47,541 bases of DNA from Nioella sp. MMSF_3534 (GTDB lineage: Bacteria > Pseudomonadota > Alphaproteobacteria > Rhodobacterales > Rhodobacteraceae), in the NCBI RefSeq assembly GCF_030732985.1, contig NZ_JASHJX010000037.1:1-47541 (forward strand). Reading direction: 5' to 3'. The translations under genes and the position numbers were made by a program. A model generated the notes under the pieces. That model was not told where the DNA came from. It was given only the letters and a program-made list of their open reading frames with translations, and ran no database searches. Shown in pieces: positions 9,519 through 18,664 of the stretch; position 1 is the stretch's first letter, and each line of letters starts with the position of its first letter.

Positions 9519-10529
9519 CTATGGTTTCCAGTCGGAAAGCGACCCTGACAAGCGATATTCGCCGGTTACGATATCGCGGCGGTTACGGATCGGGCCGTTT
9601 GTATAGGTGAGGGCGGCTGGATGGCGTGCGTCCAGCACACCCAGGCCGCACAGAATGCGGGTGATGACCGCCTCCGATCCTCGGGTTGCCCCGTCCTCGA
9701 TCTTCAGGGCGACGCCCATGCGCCGTTCCGGCACGATCGCGATGAACACTGCCTCGGCCCCGGTCTTGACCGATGCGCGGCCTGACATTGCGCGCATCAG
9801 CGCCGTGCAGGATCTTCCTTCGCCCGCCACCAGAACCGGATGGGCCGCCATGGCGCGGGTCAGCCGGTGCATGGCGCGGTCGCGCGCATCGCCTGCACCG
9901 GTTGCGGCGGCGAAATGGCCCATGGCGCGGGCCAGCCCGGTGACGGTGCAGGCAAAGTTGGGCGCGGAACAGCCGTCGATGCCATGGCCGGGGCTGGTTT
10001 CCCCGGTCACCTCCTCGAACGCGGATTTTACCGCCACCTGTACCGGGTGGTCGGGGTCCACATAGTCCGGCCCGGCCCCCAGATGTTTGGCCAAAGTCAG
10101 AAAGCCGGAATGCTTGCCGGAACAATTGTTGTGGATCTGGCAGGGCGAGCTGTCGGTCTTGATCAGGGCGCTCCGCGCGTCAGGGTCACCCGGCATCTGC
10201 GGCCCGCAGCGCAGGGCCTCTTCTGGGTCGATCCCCAGCCCGTCCAGCCACGCACGCACCATTTCCGTGTGGACCGCCGCCCCGTTATGGGACGCGCAGG
10301 ACAGGGCCAGTTGCGCCTCTGACAAACCGAAAGCCTCGGCGGCGCCGCTTTCGATCAGGGGCAGCGCCTGGATCATCTTGCAGGACGACCGGGGCAGGAT
10401 CACCGCATCGGGGTCGCCCCAGCTGGCCACGATGCCGCCTTCGGCGTCCCACACAACCGCATGACCGCGATGAACGCTTTCGCAGAACGGCCCGCGCCAG
10501 ACCTCGACCAGTGTTTCCGCCTCAGCCAT
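9519..10529 (-). CDS. Asparaginase, Rhizobium etli AnsA type
   Basis: 336 residues, predicted cytosolic hydrolysis of L-asparagine to aspartate and ammonia. The sequence belongs to the asparaginase II family typified by the R. etli enzyme (serine-lactamase-like fold), not to the E. coli AnsA/AnsB fold. Visible hallmarks are the SSCK motif (Ser48, Lys51: the catalytic S-x-x-K pair), CSGKHSG (Cys136, Lys139) and GIDGCSAPNF (Cys187). These Cys/Lys residues match the metal-binding set described for the R. etli protein. The stop TAG is at 9519-9521. It is transcribed towards copy A of the dispersed element and is divergent from the IalB-like gene. The family assignment is firm; substrate preference is inferred. 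Confidence 0.88.
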   Translation of the reverse strand: MAEAETLVEVWRGPFCESVHRGHAVVWDAEGGIVASWGDPDAVILPRSSCKMIQALPLIESGAAEAFGLSEAQLALSCASHNGAAVHTEMVRAWLDGLGIDPEEALRCGPQMPGDPDARSALIKTDSSPCQIHNNCSGKHSGFLTLAKHLGAGPDYVDPDHPVQVAVKSAFEEVTGETSPGHGIDGCSAPNFACTVTGLARAMGHFAAATGAGDARDRAMHRLTRAMAAHPVLVAGEGRSCTALMRAMSGRASVKTGAEAVFIAIVPERRMGVALKIEDGATRGSEAVITRILCGLGVLDARHPAALTYTNGPIRNRRDIVTGEYRLSGSLSDWKP

Positions 10530-10707
10530 GCTGTTTTCCTCCTTCTGATCAGGGGTTCCGGCAATTTTCCGCTACCGGGGCTTTTCCCCTAAAGGATTTT
10601 CGGGTTAATCTCCGCTCGCAGTTAGAAGTGGGCGGGGTTTGAGCGCAAGACCTGAAAACAGGCCGAACCCCAAACCAGAGGCAGAGACGGCTGGAGGCTG
10701 GATCAAG

Positions 10708-11235
10708 ATGAAGAACTGGGTTGCTGGATTGGTGATCGCACTGGCGTTTTCGGCGCCGTCGTTTGCCCAGGACACCGAGGAATCCGAGAACCGCGTCAAC
10801 GCGGAAACGGATTGGAGCGTGTTCGTCGAGGATGACCCGACGCAATGCTGGGTCGTGTCCGCGCCGCGCGAAACGGTGAACACCCGCGATGGCCGTGTGG
10901 TGGCCGTGCGCCGGTCGGAGATCCTGCTGTTCGTCAGCTATTGGCCGTCTGAAAGCCGGATGGGTGAGGTTTCCTTTACCGGTGGCTATCCCTTTGCGGA
11001 TGATTCCACGGTGACGATGGAGATCGGAAACTCGACCTTCGAACTGTTCACCGATGGTGAAATGGCCTGGGCCGCGTCCGAACAGGAAGATCAGCGGATC
11101 ATCACCGCGATGAAGCGCGGGGCCGACGCGGTGCTGACCGCCCGCTCGGCGCGGGGCACGCAAACGGTCGATACCTTCTCTCTGTTGGGCTTCACCGCCG
11201 CGGTCGAGGATGCGGAAACCCGCTGCGGCGGCTGA
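10708..11235 (+). CDS. Invasion-associated locus B (IalB)-like secreted protein
   Basis: 175 residues from the ATG at 10708, chosen over an upstream in-frame start at 10639 because GGAGG sits 10 bases before it and it begins a clean Sec signal ([20 protein letters not shown], cut near AQD). The mature part ([20 protein letters not shown], then [20 protein letters not shown]) resembles the IalB family common in Rhodobacteraceae and Rhizobiales, periplasmic or outer-membrane-associated. It has two mature Cys that could pair. Molecular function is not known; the name comes from a Bartonella factor and should not be read as proof of virulence. It precedes rlmN on the same strand with an 85-base gap. 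Confidence 0.72.
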   Translation: MKNWVAGLVIALAFSAPSFAQDTEESENRVNAETDWSVFVEDDPTQCWVVSAPRETVNTRDGRVVAVRRSEILLFVSYWPSESRMGEVSFTGGYPFADDSTVTMEIGNSTFELFTDGEMAWAASEQEDQRIITAMKRGADAVLTARSARGTQTVDTFSLLGFTAAVEDAETRCGG

Positions 11236-11320
11236 TTTCCAGTCAATTCCTGCCAAGACAAGGTTTGCCTTGAGGGACGGATGCTTATATGTGTCCGCAT
11301 TCCCTTCTCGGAGCTTTGAC

Positions 11321-12508
11321 ATGTCCGCCAGCGCCCCCATCACGCAGGATGTCCTGACCATTCCGCGCAAACTGCCCGAAGGCCCGACCAATATCGTCGG
11401 CCTGACGCGGGACCAGCTGCGCGCAGCGCTGATCGCGGCGGGGACGCCGGAAAAGCAGGCCAAGATGCGGGTCAACCAGATCTGGCAATGGGTTTACCAT
11501 TGGGGGGTGCGCAGCTTTGACGAGATGACGAACCTTGCCAAAGCCTACCGTGCACTTTTGGCCGAGCGGTTCGTGATCGAGGTACCAGAGGTCGTGACGC
11601 GCAATGTCTCTGCCGATGGCACCCGCAAATATCTGGTTCGGATCGCCGGCGGCCATGAGGTCGAGATCGTCTATATCCCCGAAACCGATCGCGGGACTCT
11701 GTGCATCTCGTCCCAGGTCGGCTGCACGCTGACCTGTTCCTTTTGCCACACGGGCACGCAGAAACTGGTGCGCAACCTGACAGCCGGTGAGATTGTCGGG
11801 CAGATCATGGTGGCGCGCGACGATCTGGGCGAATGGCCGGAACCGGGCGAAGGCACCGGTGAGAACGGCCCGCGCCTGCTGTCGAATATCGTGCTGATGG
11901 GCATGGGCGAGCCGCTGTATAATTTCGACAATGTCCGCGACGCGATGAAGATCGCGATGGATGGCGAGGGGATTTCCCTGTCACGCCGTCGGATCACCCT
12001 TTCGACCTCTGGCGTGGTGCCCGAGATTGCCAAGACCGCCGAGGAAATCGGGTGCATGCTGGCGGTGTCTTTCCACGCCACCACCGATGAGACCCGTGAC
12101 AAGCTGGTGCCGATCAACAAGCGCTGGCCGATTGCCGACCTGCTGGATGCGCTGCGCGCCTATCCGAAATTGTCGAACTCTGAACGAATCACCTTTGAAT
12201 ATGTGATGCTTAAGGATGTGAACGACACGGATGAAGACGCCCGCAGGCTGGTGAAGCTGATCAAGGGCATCCCGGCCAAGATCAACCTGATCCCGTTCAA
12301 CGAATGGCCCGGCGCACCCTATGAACGGTCGGACTGGGAGCGGATCGAGCGCTTTGCCGACATCATCTACAAGGCAGGTTACGCCAGCCCCATCCGCACC
12401 CCTCGGGGCGAGGATATCATGGCCGCCTGCGGTCAGCTGAAATCGGCCACCGAGCGTGCCCGCAAGAGCCGCGCCCAGATCGCCGCCGAGGCTGGATTGT
12501 CTGAATAA
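11321..12508 (+). CDS. rlmN: Dual-specificity 23S rRNA/tRNA adenine-C2 methyltransferase (RlmN)
   Basis: Radical-SAM enzyme that makes 2-methyladenosine at 23S rRNA A2503 and in some tRNAs. 395 residues from the ATG at 11321 ([14 protein letters not shown] 7-8 bases upstream). The 4Fe-4S motif is CTLTCSFC (Cys135, Cys139, Cys142). The mechanistic pair that carries the methyl group corresponds to Cys128 (TLCISSQVG) and Cys370 (IMAACGQLK). The SAM-contact segment [10 protein letters not shown] and the HATTDETRD stretch are present. The length is usual for alphaproteobacterial RlmN. A strong hairpin terminator follows at 12539-12568. Confidence 0.97.
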   Translation: MSASAPITQDVLTIPRKLPEGPTNIVGLTRDQLRAALIAAGTPEKQAKMRVNQIWQWVYHWGVRSFDEMTNLAKAYRALLAERFVIEVPEVVTRNVSADGTRKYLVRIAGGHEVEIVYIPETDRGTLCISSQVGCTLTCSFCHTGTQKLVRNLTAGEIVGQIMVARDDLGEWPEPGEGTGENGPRLLSNIVLMGMGEPLYNFDNVRDAMKIAMDGEGISLSRRRITLSTSGVVPEIAKTAEEIGCMLAVSFHATTDETRDKLVPINKRWPIADLLDALRAYPKLSNSERITFEYVMLKDVNDTDEDARRLVKLIKGIPAKINLIPFNEWPGAPYERSDWERIERFADIIYKAGYASPIRTPRGEDIMAACGQLKSATERARKSRAQIAAEAGLSE

Positions 12509-12538
12509 TGCTTGGCTTTTTCAGAGTCTGAACATGAA

Positions 12539-12568
12539 AAAGGCGGCCCGCGAAGGCCGCCTTTCTCT
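12539..12568. terminator. Bidirectional intrinsic terminator between rlmN and the 59-aa gene
   Basis: Perfect 10-bp stem AAAGGCGGCC / GGCCGCCTTT (12539-12548 with 12555-12564) and a 6-base loop. On the plus strand it is followed by TCTCT, and on the minus strand by a T run (CCTTTTTC), so it can end both rlmN and the convergent small gene. Confidence 0.85.
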
Positions 12569-12589
12569 ATTCTAGAAGTCGATGACTTA

Positions 12590-12769
12590 TTAGTCAGCGA
12601 TTGCAGCTGCGATCAGGATGATGGCCAGCAGGGGAACCAGGACGCCGCCAGCGGAGGACGAGGTGTCTTCCACGATCACGACGGGTTCCAGAACGGGCTC
12701 AACGTAGCCGCCAGCAAAAGCGGAGGTGGCGGCAACGGACAGAGCGGCTGCGAGTGCGAGTTTTTTCAT
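12590..12769 (-). CDS. Small exported protein with C-terminal hydrophobic segment, unknown function
   Basis: 59 residues from the ATG at 12769, preceded by GGAGG at 6-7 bases, so a strong translation start. Residues 1-19 (MKKLALAAALSVAATSAFA) form a Sec signal peptide; the mature peptide GGYVEPVLEPVVIVEDTSSS is acidic and is followed by a hydrophobic helix (about 42-57) ending in AIAD. The product would be a 40-residue peptide tethered to the inner membrane by its C-terminus, or inserted elsewhere in the envelope. It has its own leader and a strong shared terminator, which argues for a real, possibly well-expressed gene. I recognise no named family. Confidence 0.7.
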   Translation of the reverse strand: MKKLALAAALSVAATSAFAGGYVEPVLEPVVIVEDTSSSAGGVLVPLLAIILIAAAIAD

Positions 12770-12921
12770 AGTATCCTCCAAGATACGCCCCAAAATTTTT
12801 CGCGCGGTATTACGCATAGCGGGGCACCCAAGACTGTACCTCGTAACTAGGTTTAAGCAGCAATGCCTTGGGATTGCAATGCCGGGAAATCGTCCCGAAG
12901 CCCAAGATCGCCGATTTGTGG

Positions 12922-13524
12922 TCAAATAAGCAACACTTGCGTGCCAACACGGGCCAGTTCGAACAGATCTGCGATATGTTCATTGTACAGGCCGATACAT
13001 CCGTTCGAACTGCGCCGCCCGATCTTGCGCGTATCATGGGTGCCGTGAATCCGGTAATAGGTCCAGCTGAGATACAGCGCATGGGTGCCAAGCGGGTTGT
13101 CCGGGCCGGGGGCCACGTATTCCGGCCATTCCGGGTTGCGTTCGCGCATGGCGGGCGTCGGGCGCCAGTCCGGGCCTTCCACCTTGCGCACCACGCGGGT
13201 ACGGCCGCGCCGCGTCAGATCCTCGGTTGCGGGAACAGACGTGGGATACAGGCGATAGACCGTCTCGGCCTCGTTCCAGTAATGCAGCGCGCGCGAGGTG
13301 ATATCGACCAGAATCGCGCCGTTGTTCAGGTTGTCGAAATAGTCCTGCCATTCCAGCGTGCGAAAGCTGGAGATATTGTGCCGGACCGTCTGGCTGACAT
13401 CGCGCTCCAGCTCGGTGCTGCCTTCATAGGTGCTGTCCTGCGCCAGCGCCGGGGTTGCCAGCGTCGCGGCCGCCGCGCCCAAGAAAAGGCGACGGTTCAG
13501 GTTGGGGTTTTTCGGGTCGCTCAT
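12922..13524 (-). CDS. L,D-transpeptidase (YkuD domain), exported
   Basis: 200 residues from the ATG at 13524 (GGAGG 7 bases upstream). The N-terminus NRRLFLGAAAATLATPALA looks like a twin-arginine or Sec signal. The YkuD catalytic signature is complete: His160 in RIHGTHD, then S-x-G-C with nucleophile Cys176 in SSNGCIGLY. It should act in the periplasm, forming 3-3 cross-links in peptidoglycan or attaching a protein to it. It is divergent from a CAP-domain lipoprotein gene, beyond which lies a second L,D-transpeptidase gene. No substrate can be told from sequence. Confidence 0.92.
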   Translation of the reverse strand: MSDPKNPNLNRRLFLGAAAATLATPALAQDSTYEGSTELERDVSQTVRHNISSFRTLEWQDYFDNLNNGAILVDITSRALHYWNEAETVYRLYPTSVPATEDLTRRGRTRVVRKVEGPDWRPTPAMRERNPEWPEYVAPGPDNPLGTHALYLSWTYYRIHGTHDTRKIGRRSSNGCIGLYNEHIADLFELARVGTQVLLI

Positions 13525-13696
13525 TGTCCGACCTCCGTAGGGAACTGCCTCTGGCGCGTAAAATAGCGGCTCTGGCCCGCTGCGTCCATTGATGGGCGGA
13601 TCACAATGCGCAGTTTTGCGCCTGTTGTGTTTGATCGGAGGGGGCCGGGGCGCTATTGATCTGGACAACCAAAGATGAACAGGCGCGAACCCACCC

Positions 13697-14251
13697 ATGC
13701 TGAGACGCACTTTTCTGATGACGACGGCCCTTGGCTCGCTTTCGGCCTGCATGGGCACCACCAGCCCCCGGCTTGGGGCGGACGGGCGCCCGTTGCCGAC
13801 GGTCTATCGAATCAACCCGCGAGACGAGGCCGAAATCCAGTTTCGGGTACTGGACAGCGTCAACGCCCTGCGCCGCGCGGCAGGTGCCCCTGATCTGGCG
13901 CTGAACGCGGAACTGAACGCCGCCGCTGCCACCCATTCGCGGGATATGAGCCTGCAAAACCGGCCCTGGCATTTCGGATCGGACGGGTCGTCACCCATCG
14001 ACCGGGCACAGCGCGCGGGCTATCAGGGCCGGCTTCTGGGCGAAAACATCTCGGAAACCTACGAATCAGAGCTGGAAACCGTCGCTGCCTGGATGCAGCA
14101 GCCCGACACCCGCGACGTGATCACCGACCCCGATGCGCGTGATCTGGGCTTTGCCTTCTATCAGGAAGAGGCGGGCAAGATCTGGTGGACCATGGTCACC
14201 GGCGATGGCGGCACGACCGGTCAGGGCCTGCCCGCGAATCGCAGCAGCTAA
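13697..14251 (+). CDS. CAP/SCP-domain lipoprotein
   Basis: 184 residues. The N-terminus MLRRTFLMTTALGSLSAC carries a lipobox (LSAC, Cys18), so the protein is probably lipidated. Residues about 45-180 form a CAP (SCP/PR-1) domain: SVNALRRAAGAPDLALN, ATHSRDM, then GENISE and the closing WWTMVTG strand. The usual first His is kept in ATHSRDM. Bacterial CAP proteins are often associated with envelope or division functions, but activity is poorly defined. The gene is convergent, with a 7-base gap, to a second L,D-transpeptidase, and divergent from the first; a cell-wall role is suggested by context only. Confidence 0.87.
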   Translation: MLRRTFLMTTALGSLSACMGTTSPRLGADGRPLPTVYRINPRDEAEIQFRVLDSVNALRRAAGAPDLALNAELNAAAATHSRDMSLQNRPWHFGSDGSSPIDRAQRAGYQGRLLGENISETYESELETVAAWMQQPDTRDVITDPDARDLGFAFYQEEAGKIWWTMVTGDGGTTGQGLPANRSS

Positions 14252-14258
14252 ACGGCAT

Positions 14259-14744
14259 TTACGGATAGATGTCGATGGGCGTGCCCAACCGCACCATCGA
14301 ATAGACCTCACGCATCTCTCGATTGGAAATGGCGATACAACCGGCGGTCCAGTCATCGCCCCGGCGGAACGGGTTCGGCGTGCCGTGGATGAAGATATCG
14401 CCGCCGGGGCTTTCCCCAAGCGCCTCTGCCTCGGCGATATCCTCTTCGTTGGGGTAGGAAATACCGATGGACAGGTAGAACTCGCTGTTCGGATTGCGCC
14501 GGTCGATGATGTAGCTGCCTTCGGGTGTGCGCCCGTCGCCTTCGACCTGCTTGTCGCCTTCGGGGGCAAAGCCAAGCTCCATCTCATATTCGCGCAGCAC
14601 CTCGTCATGATGCATCAGGATCAGCTGCCGGGCACTTTTGTTGACGATGATCCGCGTCACTTCCGGCCCGGTATAGGTCGGGAACCGGCTGCACCCGCTC
14701 AGGGCGAGGATCGCCAATACAAAAACTGTCAGAACTGCGCGCAT
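14259..14744 (-). CDS. L,D-transpeptidase lipoprotein (YkuD domain)
   Basis: 161 residues from the ATG at 14744; the upstream in-frame start at 14834 would lack a signal peptide. The N-terminus ends in the lipobox LSGC (Cys18), so it is a lipoprotein. The YkuD domain is small and complete: His120 in IFIHGTPNP and nucleophile Cys136 in TAGCIAIS. It likely cross-links peptidoglycan or attaches envelope proteins. It is convergent with the CAP lipoprotein gene. It is clearly different from the larger, non-lipidated transpeptidase at 12922-13524, so the two are not a recent duplication. Confidence 0.92.
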   Translation of the reverse strand: MRAVLTVFVLAILALSGCSRFPTYTGPEVTRIIVNKSARQLILMHHDEVLREYEMELGFAPEGDKQVEGDGRTPEGSYIIDRRNPNSEFYLSIGISYPNEEDIAEAEALGESPGGDIFIHGTPNPFRRGDDWTAGCIAISNREMREVYSMVRLGTPIDIYP

Positions 14745-14799
14745 TGCCTGCCTCGAACCTGATTTGCGGCACCCTAGCAGATACCGAACGCGCCCGGAA

Positions 14800-15669
14800 T
14801 CAGCCTTTCGCCTGCTCGGCGGCAAAGAGCGCATCGAGCCCCGCCCTATAGGTCGGATAGCGCAGCTTCACCTTGAGCTCTCGCTTCATCAGGCTGTTAT
14901 CGACGCGCTTCGATTCCGCATAGAAACTGCGGGCCATGGGCGTCAGCTCGGCTTCCTCAAAAGGCACGGCGGGGGGCAGATCGACCCCAAGCAATTCCGC
15001 CGCATAGGTCAGCACGTCCTGCGGTGGTGCGGGGTCGTCGTCGCAGATGTTGTAGATCGCTCCGGGACGCGGGCGTTTCATCGAGGCCATCAGCGCCTGC
15101 GCGATATCCTCCACATGGATGCGGCTGAACACCTGCCCCTCCTTGATGATCCGCCGCGCCGTGCCGTTCCTGACCTTGGCGAACGGCCCACGCCCCGGCC
15201 CGTAGATGCCCGGCAGGCGGAAGATATGCAGCGGCAGGCCCTTCAGCCGGTAAAGCTCGTTCCATTCCATCTCGGTCTGCACCCGTGCGCGCCCTCGCTT
15301 TGTGGCCGGGGTCAGCGGTGCGGTTTCATCGACCCATCCGCCCTGATGGTCACCGTAGACGCCCGTGGTGGACAGGTATCCGACCCATTGAAAGCTGCTC
15401 GCCAAGTCCTCGAATACCGGGCGCAGGTGCTTCAGAACCGGGTCCGCCCCGTCCTCCGGCCCTGCGGTGATCAGCACATGGGTCGCCTTTTCCAGATCGG
15501 GGCGCATGTCGGTGCCGGGGAAAACACGCGGATAGATCGAGGTTTTTCCCAGAATCTCCGCCTTCTGCGGGGATCGCGTGGTGCCAATGACGCTGCCCGC
15601 CTGAAACGGGCGCATTTCCCGCACCAGCGTAGCCGCCGAATAGCCCATGCCGAAAATCACCAGTTTCAT
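14800..15669 (-). CDS. SDR-type NAD(P)-dependent oxidoreductase / epimerase-like protein
   Basis: 289 residues from the ATG at 15669, which overlaps the queG stop (ATGA). Extended SDR/NAD-dependent epimerase fold: [15 protein letters not shown] is a G-x-G-x-x-A nucleotide-binding loop. [13 protein letters not shown] holds the Ser/Thr and Tyr region. The conserved [13 protein letters not shown] and RIHVEDIA segments are typical of the YeeZ-like branch. The canonical Y-x-x-x-K is not obvious (the helix carries [12 protein letters not shown]), so catalysis may be altered or absent. Substrate is unknown. It is the last gene of a GST-queG-SDR run. Confidence 0.82.
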   Translation of the reverse strand: MKLVIFGMGYSAATLVREMRPFQAGSVIGTTRSPQKAEILGKTSIYPRVFPGTDMRPDLEKATHVLITAGPEDGADPVLKHLRPVFEDLASSFQWVGYLSTTGVYGDHQGGWVDETAPLTPATKRGRARVQTEMEWNELYRLKGLPLHIFRLPGIYGPGRGPFAKVRNGTARRIIKEGQVFSRIHVEDIAQALMASMKRPRPGAIYNICDDDPAPPQDVLTYAAELLGVDLPPAVPFEEAELTPMARSFYAESKRVDNSLMKRELKVKLRYPTYRAGLDALFAAEQAKG

Positions 15670-16697
15670 CGCAACCTCTCCACCGCCCACCGGGCCGCAT
15701 CGGCAACCGTTGGGTCTTCATCTTCCGTAAGGGCCTGTGCTGCCGCCCTCAGCCCCGCGTCGCCACTATTCCCAATCGCATAGAGCACATTGCGCACGAA
15801 CCGCCCGCGCCCGATCCGCTTGATCGGCGACCCGCTGAACATGGCGCGAAAGGCGGAGTCATCAAGCCCCGCAAGATCGGCCAGCTTCGGGCTTTGCAGC
15901 TCGGCCCGCCCGGCATAGCGCATCTCGGTCGCGGCCACGGCGAACTTGTTCCACGGACACACGGCAAGACAATCGTCACAGCCATAAATGCGGTTGCCCA
16001 TCAGCGGGCGCAACTCCGGGTCCACCGGCCCGTGATGCTCGATCGTCAGGTAGGAAATGCAGCGCCTTGCATCGAGCTGAAAGGGTGCAGGGAAGGCTCC
16101 GGTCGGACAGATATCCAGACAGGCGGTGCAATTGCCGCAATGGTCGCGCTCGGGCGCATCCGGTTCCAGTTCCACAGTCGTAAATATCGAGCCAAGGAAA
16201 AACCAGTTCCCCAGATCGCGCGCCAGCAGGTTCGTATGCTTGCCCTGCCAGCCAAGCCCCGATGCCTGACCAAGCGGCTTTTCCATGACTGGCGCGGTAT
16301 CGACAAAGACCTTGATCGCCTCGCCCGGTGCCTGATCCAGCAGCCAGCGGCCCACCCGTTTCAGCCGTTTCTTGACCAGATCATGATAATCGCGGTTTTG
16401 CGCATAGACGCTGATCGTGGCGCAATCGCGCCGCTCCAACGCCTCCAGCGGATCGGCCTCGGGCGTATAGGATTCGGCCAGCATGATGACCGACCGCGCC
16501 TCGGGCCACAGTTGGGCAGGGTTCCCGCGCCAGTGCATCCGCTCGGCCATCCAGCCCATCTGGCCATGTCGCCCGGAATCCACGAACGCAGCCAAGCGCC
16601 CGGCGGCCTGCGGGATCGCGTCGGGCCGACACACACGCATTTTCGCAAAGCCCTCTTCCAGGGCCTTCGCCTCCAGCGCCGGTTTCAGCCCGGTCAA
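15666..16697 (-). CDS. queG: Epoxyqueuosine reductase (QueG)
   Basis: Reduces epoxyqueuosine to queuosine in tRNA, the last step of the pathway; a cobalamin and iron-sulfur protein. The best start is TTG at 16697 ([17 protein letters not shown], read as Met), which overlaps the TGA of the GST gene (TTGA) and gives 343 residues, the normal length. Longer frames run into the GST gene. Two 4Fe-4S motifs are visible: [16 protein letters not shown] and [18 protein letters not shown]-like C-terminus ([19 protein letters not shown]) is present. The cofactor need fits with the cobalamin genes at 44.5-46.4 kb. Confidence 0.94.
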   Translation of the reverse strand: MTGLKPALEAKALEEGFAKMRVCRPDAIPQAAGRLAAFVDSGRHGQMGWMAERMHWRGNPAQLWPEARSVIMLAESYTPEADPLEALERRDCATISVYAQNRDYHDLVKKRLKRVGRWLLDQAPGEAIKVFVDTAPVMEKPLGQASGLGWQGKHTNLLARDLGNWFFLGSIFTTVELEPDAPERDHCGNCTACLDICPTGAFPAPFQLDARRCISYLTIEHHGPVDPELRPLMGNRIYGCDDCLAVCPWNKFAVAATEMRYAGRAELQSPKLADLAGLDDSAFRAMFSGSPIKRIGRGRFVRNVLYAIGNSGDAGLRAAAQALTEDEDPTVADAARWAVERLR

Positions 16698-17359
16698 AAG
16701 TCCAGATTCGCGTAGTGGGGCGGCTGGATGAAGCCGGGGATCTGATCGGCCAGGATCGAGCGGAAGGCGGGCCGAGACTTGATCTTGGCGTACCAGTCCT
16801 TCACCACCGCTGACCGGTTCCAATCCACGTCCGAGATATAGTCAAGGCAGGACAGATGCGCCGCGGCGGTGAAATCGGCCAGCGTCAGGCTATCGCCCGC
16901 CAGCCAGCGGCGATGGTCCAGCAGCCATGTCATGTAATCGAGATGAAACTTGATCTTCTGCGCCCCGGTCTTGACCGCCTTGCCGTCGGGATAGCCCCCG
17001 CGCATTACCTTCTTGTTCACCCGTTCATAGACAAGGTTCGCCGTCACCTCGTGGTGGAACTTGTCATCGAACCAGAAGCACAGCCGCCGCACCTCGGCCC
17101 GCGCCGCCGGATCGCGGGGCATCAGGGCGGGCTCGGGGTGGGTTTCCTCGATATACTCACAGATCGCCTGGCTTTCGGTCAGCAGCATCCCGTCCATCTT
17201 CAGGATCGGCACCTTGGCCGCCGGGTTGCGGCGCAGAAACTCGCCCGAGGGTTCCCAGTAGCGCTCGTCAATCAACTCCACGTCGATCTTCTTCTCGGCC
17301 AGAACCAGCCGGACCTTGCGGCAGAAGGGGGAGAGGGCGAAGTGGTAGAGGCGGGTCAT
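16694..17359 (-). CDS. Glutathione S-transferase family protein
   Basis: 221 residues. The N-terminal thioredoxin-like domain ([20 protein letters not shown]) has SPFCRKVR, where Ser or Cys could activate glutathione, and VPILKMDG with the cis-Pro and [12 protein letters not shown] glutathione-contact segment. An all-helical C-terminal domain includes [18 protein letters not shown]. It is upstream of and overlapping queG, so the two are likely co-transcribed. Substrate is unknown; the class is close to bacterial beta/zeta-like GSTs. Confidence 0.88.
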   Translation of the reverse strand: MTRLYHFALSPFCRKVRLVLAEKKIDVELIDERYWEPSGEFLRRNPAAKVPILKMDGMLLTESQAICEYIEETHPEPALMPRDPAARAEVRRLCFWFDDKFHHEVTANLVYERVNKKVMRGGYPDGKAVKTGAQKIKFHLDYMTWLLDHRRWLAGDSLTLADFTAAAHLSCLDYISDVDWNRSAVVKDWYAKIKSRPAFRSILADQIPGFIQPPHYANLDF

Positions 17360-17412
17360 GATCTGCTCTTTTTTGGCTTATCCCCTCTCTTTGCCTTGGG
17401 GCGAGGCCAATT

Positions 17413-18117
17413 TCAACGCGCAAAACAGGCGTCACGGCCATCCGCGCGTATCGTTGCCGCCCCATCCGCGATCCGGGCTGCCCGTTCGCGCAGAGCCGCC
17501 GTGGGGGAGGAGGCCGACCGTTCGCGCGGGTTCGGCAGAACGGCGGCCAGCCGCGCGGCCTGCGTCGGGTTCAGATCGGCGGCGGAGATGCCGAAATAAT
17601 GCTGCGCGGCGGCCTCGGCCCCAAAGATGCCCTCGTCGAACTCGACGATGTTCAGGTAAACCTCCAGCACCCGGCGCTTTGTCCAGATCAGCTCCATCAC
17701 CGGGGTCATAACCCCTTCCAGCGCCTTGCGCGCCCAGGACCGGCCCTGCCACAGGAAGGCGTTCTTCACCACCTGCTGGCTGATCGTGGACCCGCCGCGC
17801 GACATGCCCTCGGCAATCGCGGCGCGGATGGCATCCATGTCAAACCCCGCATGCAGGCAGAAATTCGCGTCCTCGGCGGCCACCACGGCCCGCGCCAGAT
17901 GCGGCGAGATTTCCTCCATCGGTCGCCAAACCTGCACCACCTCGCCCAGCCGCGCCCGTTCGCTCAGCATATAGGGCGTGGTGGGCGGCGCCACGACGGC
18001 ATAAAGCGCGATCCACGCCGTCGCCAGAACGGCAACCAGCAGTGCCCCCCGAAACAGCCAGCGCAGCAAGAACCGCAGCAGCGGTCGCCGTTTCGCCTTG
18101 CGTGGTGTTCGGGTCAA
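17413..18117 (-). CDS. mtgA: Monofunctional peptidoglycan glycosyltransferase (MtgA)
   Basis: Polymerises lipid II into glycan strands in the periplasm. 234 residues from a TTG at 18117 (read as MTRTPRKAKRRP), chosen because AGGAG sits 8 bases upstream; longer frames would run across a repeat element at 18134-18170. There is one N-terminal membrane helix (about residues 20-42). The GT51 domain has the catalytic Glu in VVAAEDANFCLHAGFD, then GGSTISQQVVKNAFLW and the closing EVYLNIVEFDEGIFG. No transpeptidase domain is present, as expected for MtgA. It lies downstream of arsC. Confidence 0.94.
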   Translation of the reverse strand: MTRTPRKAKRRPLLRFLLRWLFRGALLVAVLATAWIALYAVVAPPTTPYMLSERARLGEVVQVWRPMEEISPHLARAVVAAEDANFCLHAGFDMDAIRAAIAEGMSRGGSTISQQVVKNAFLWQGRSWARKALEGVMTPVMELIWTKRRVLEVYLNIVEFDEGIFGAEAAAQHYFGISAADLNPTQAARLAAVLPNPRERSASSPTAALRERAARIADGAATIRADGRDACFAR

Positions 18118-18133
18118 TCGCGTCTCCTGCCTT

Positions 18134-18170
18134 CTTCTTGGTCCAAATACTCCCGCCGGAGGCGTCCGCA
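18134..18170 (-). repeat. Dispersed element, module 1 only (copy D)
   Basis: On the minus strand this reads GGACGCCTCCGGCGGGAG followed by TATTTGGACCAAGAAG, matching module 1 of the full copies at 9441, 29184 and 43119. It lies just downstream of arsC (stop at 18206) and just upstream of the mtgA start. Module 2 is absent. Confidence 0.6.
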
Positions 18171-18205
18171 CCATCCGCCAGCGCTCCGACAAAAGCCCGG
18201 CGCGG

Positions 18206-18556
18206 TCAGACCTTGTCCAGCACCTCGTGCACCCGTTCCGGAGGACGGCAGATTGCCGCCTGATCCCCCACCACGACAATGGGCCGTTCCACAAGGACCG
18301 GATGGGTGATCATAGCGGCCATAATCGTGGCGTCATCTGCCTTTGCCAGCCCAAGCTCCGGCGCCGGGTCCTGTTTCAGGCGCAGCGCGTCGCGTGGCGC
18401 GATACCGGCCTTGGTAAACAGGTCGCTCAGAACCGCCTCGGTCCAGCCGGTTTTCAGGTATTCCACAATCTCGGGCTCCACCCCGGCGGCGCGGATCAGC
18501 TCCAGCGTCTGGCGCGACTTGCTACACCTGGGGTTGTGGTAGATCGTGACATGCAT
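18206..18556 (-). CDS. arsC: Arsenate reductase, glutaredoxin-dependent (ArsC)
   Basis: 116 residues from the ATG at 18556. Thioredoxin-fold ArsC/Spx family: the single catalytic Cys11 in YHNPRCSKSRQTLELI and the following Arg-rich active site (HPVLVERPIVV) match the E. coli plasmid R773 type, which reduces arsenate to arsenite using glutathione and glutaredoxin. No arsR, arsB or acr3 is nearby, so it is a stand-alone copy. Some chromosomal relatives (YffB) have no proven arsenate activity, so the exact role is an inference. It is divergent from ade. Confidence 0.9.
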   Translation of the reverse strand: MHVTIYHNPRCSKSRQTLELIRAAGVEPEIVEYLKTGWTEAVLSDLFTKAGIAPRDALRLKQDPAPELGLAKADDATIMAAMITHPVLVERPIVVVGDQAAICRPPERVHEVLDKV

Positions 18557-18664
18557 CTTCGGCCTCCGGTTCGGTCCTGCGCACCGTAGGCCGGAAGCAA
18601 CCGGTTGAAAACCTGTCATGAAAATGTGGCTTGAAGCCGGAAAAAACCGGTGCCAGATTGGAGC

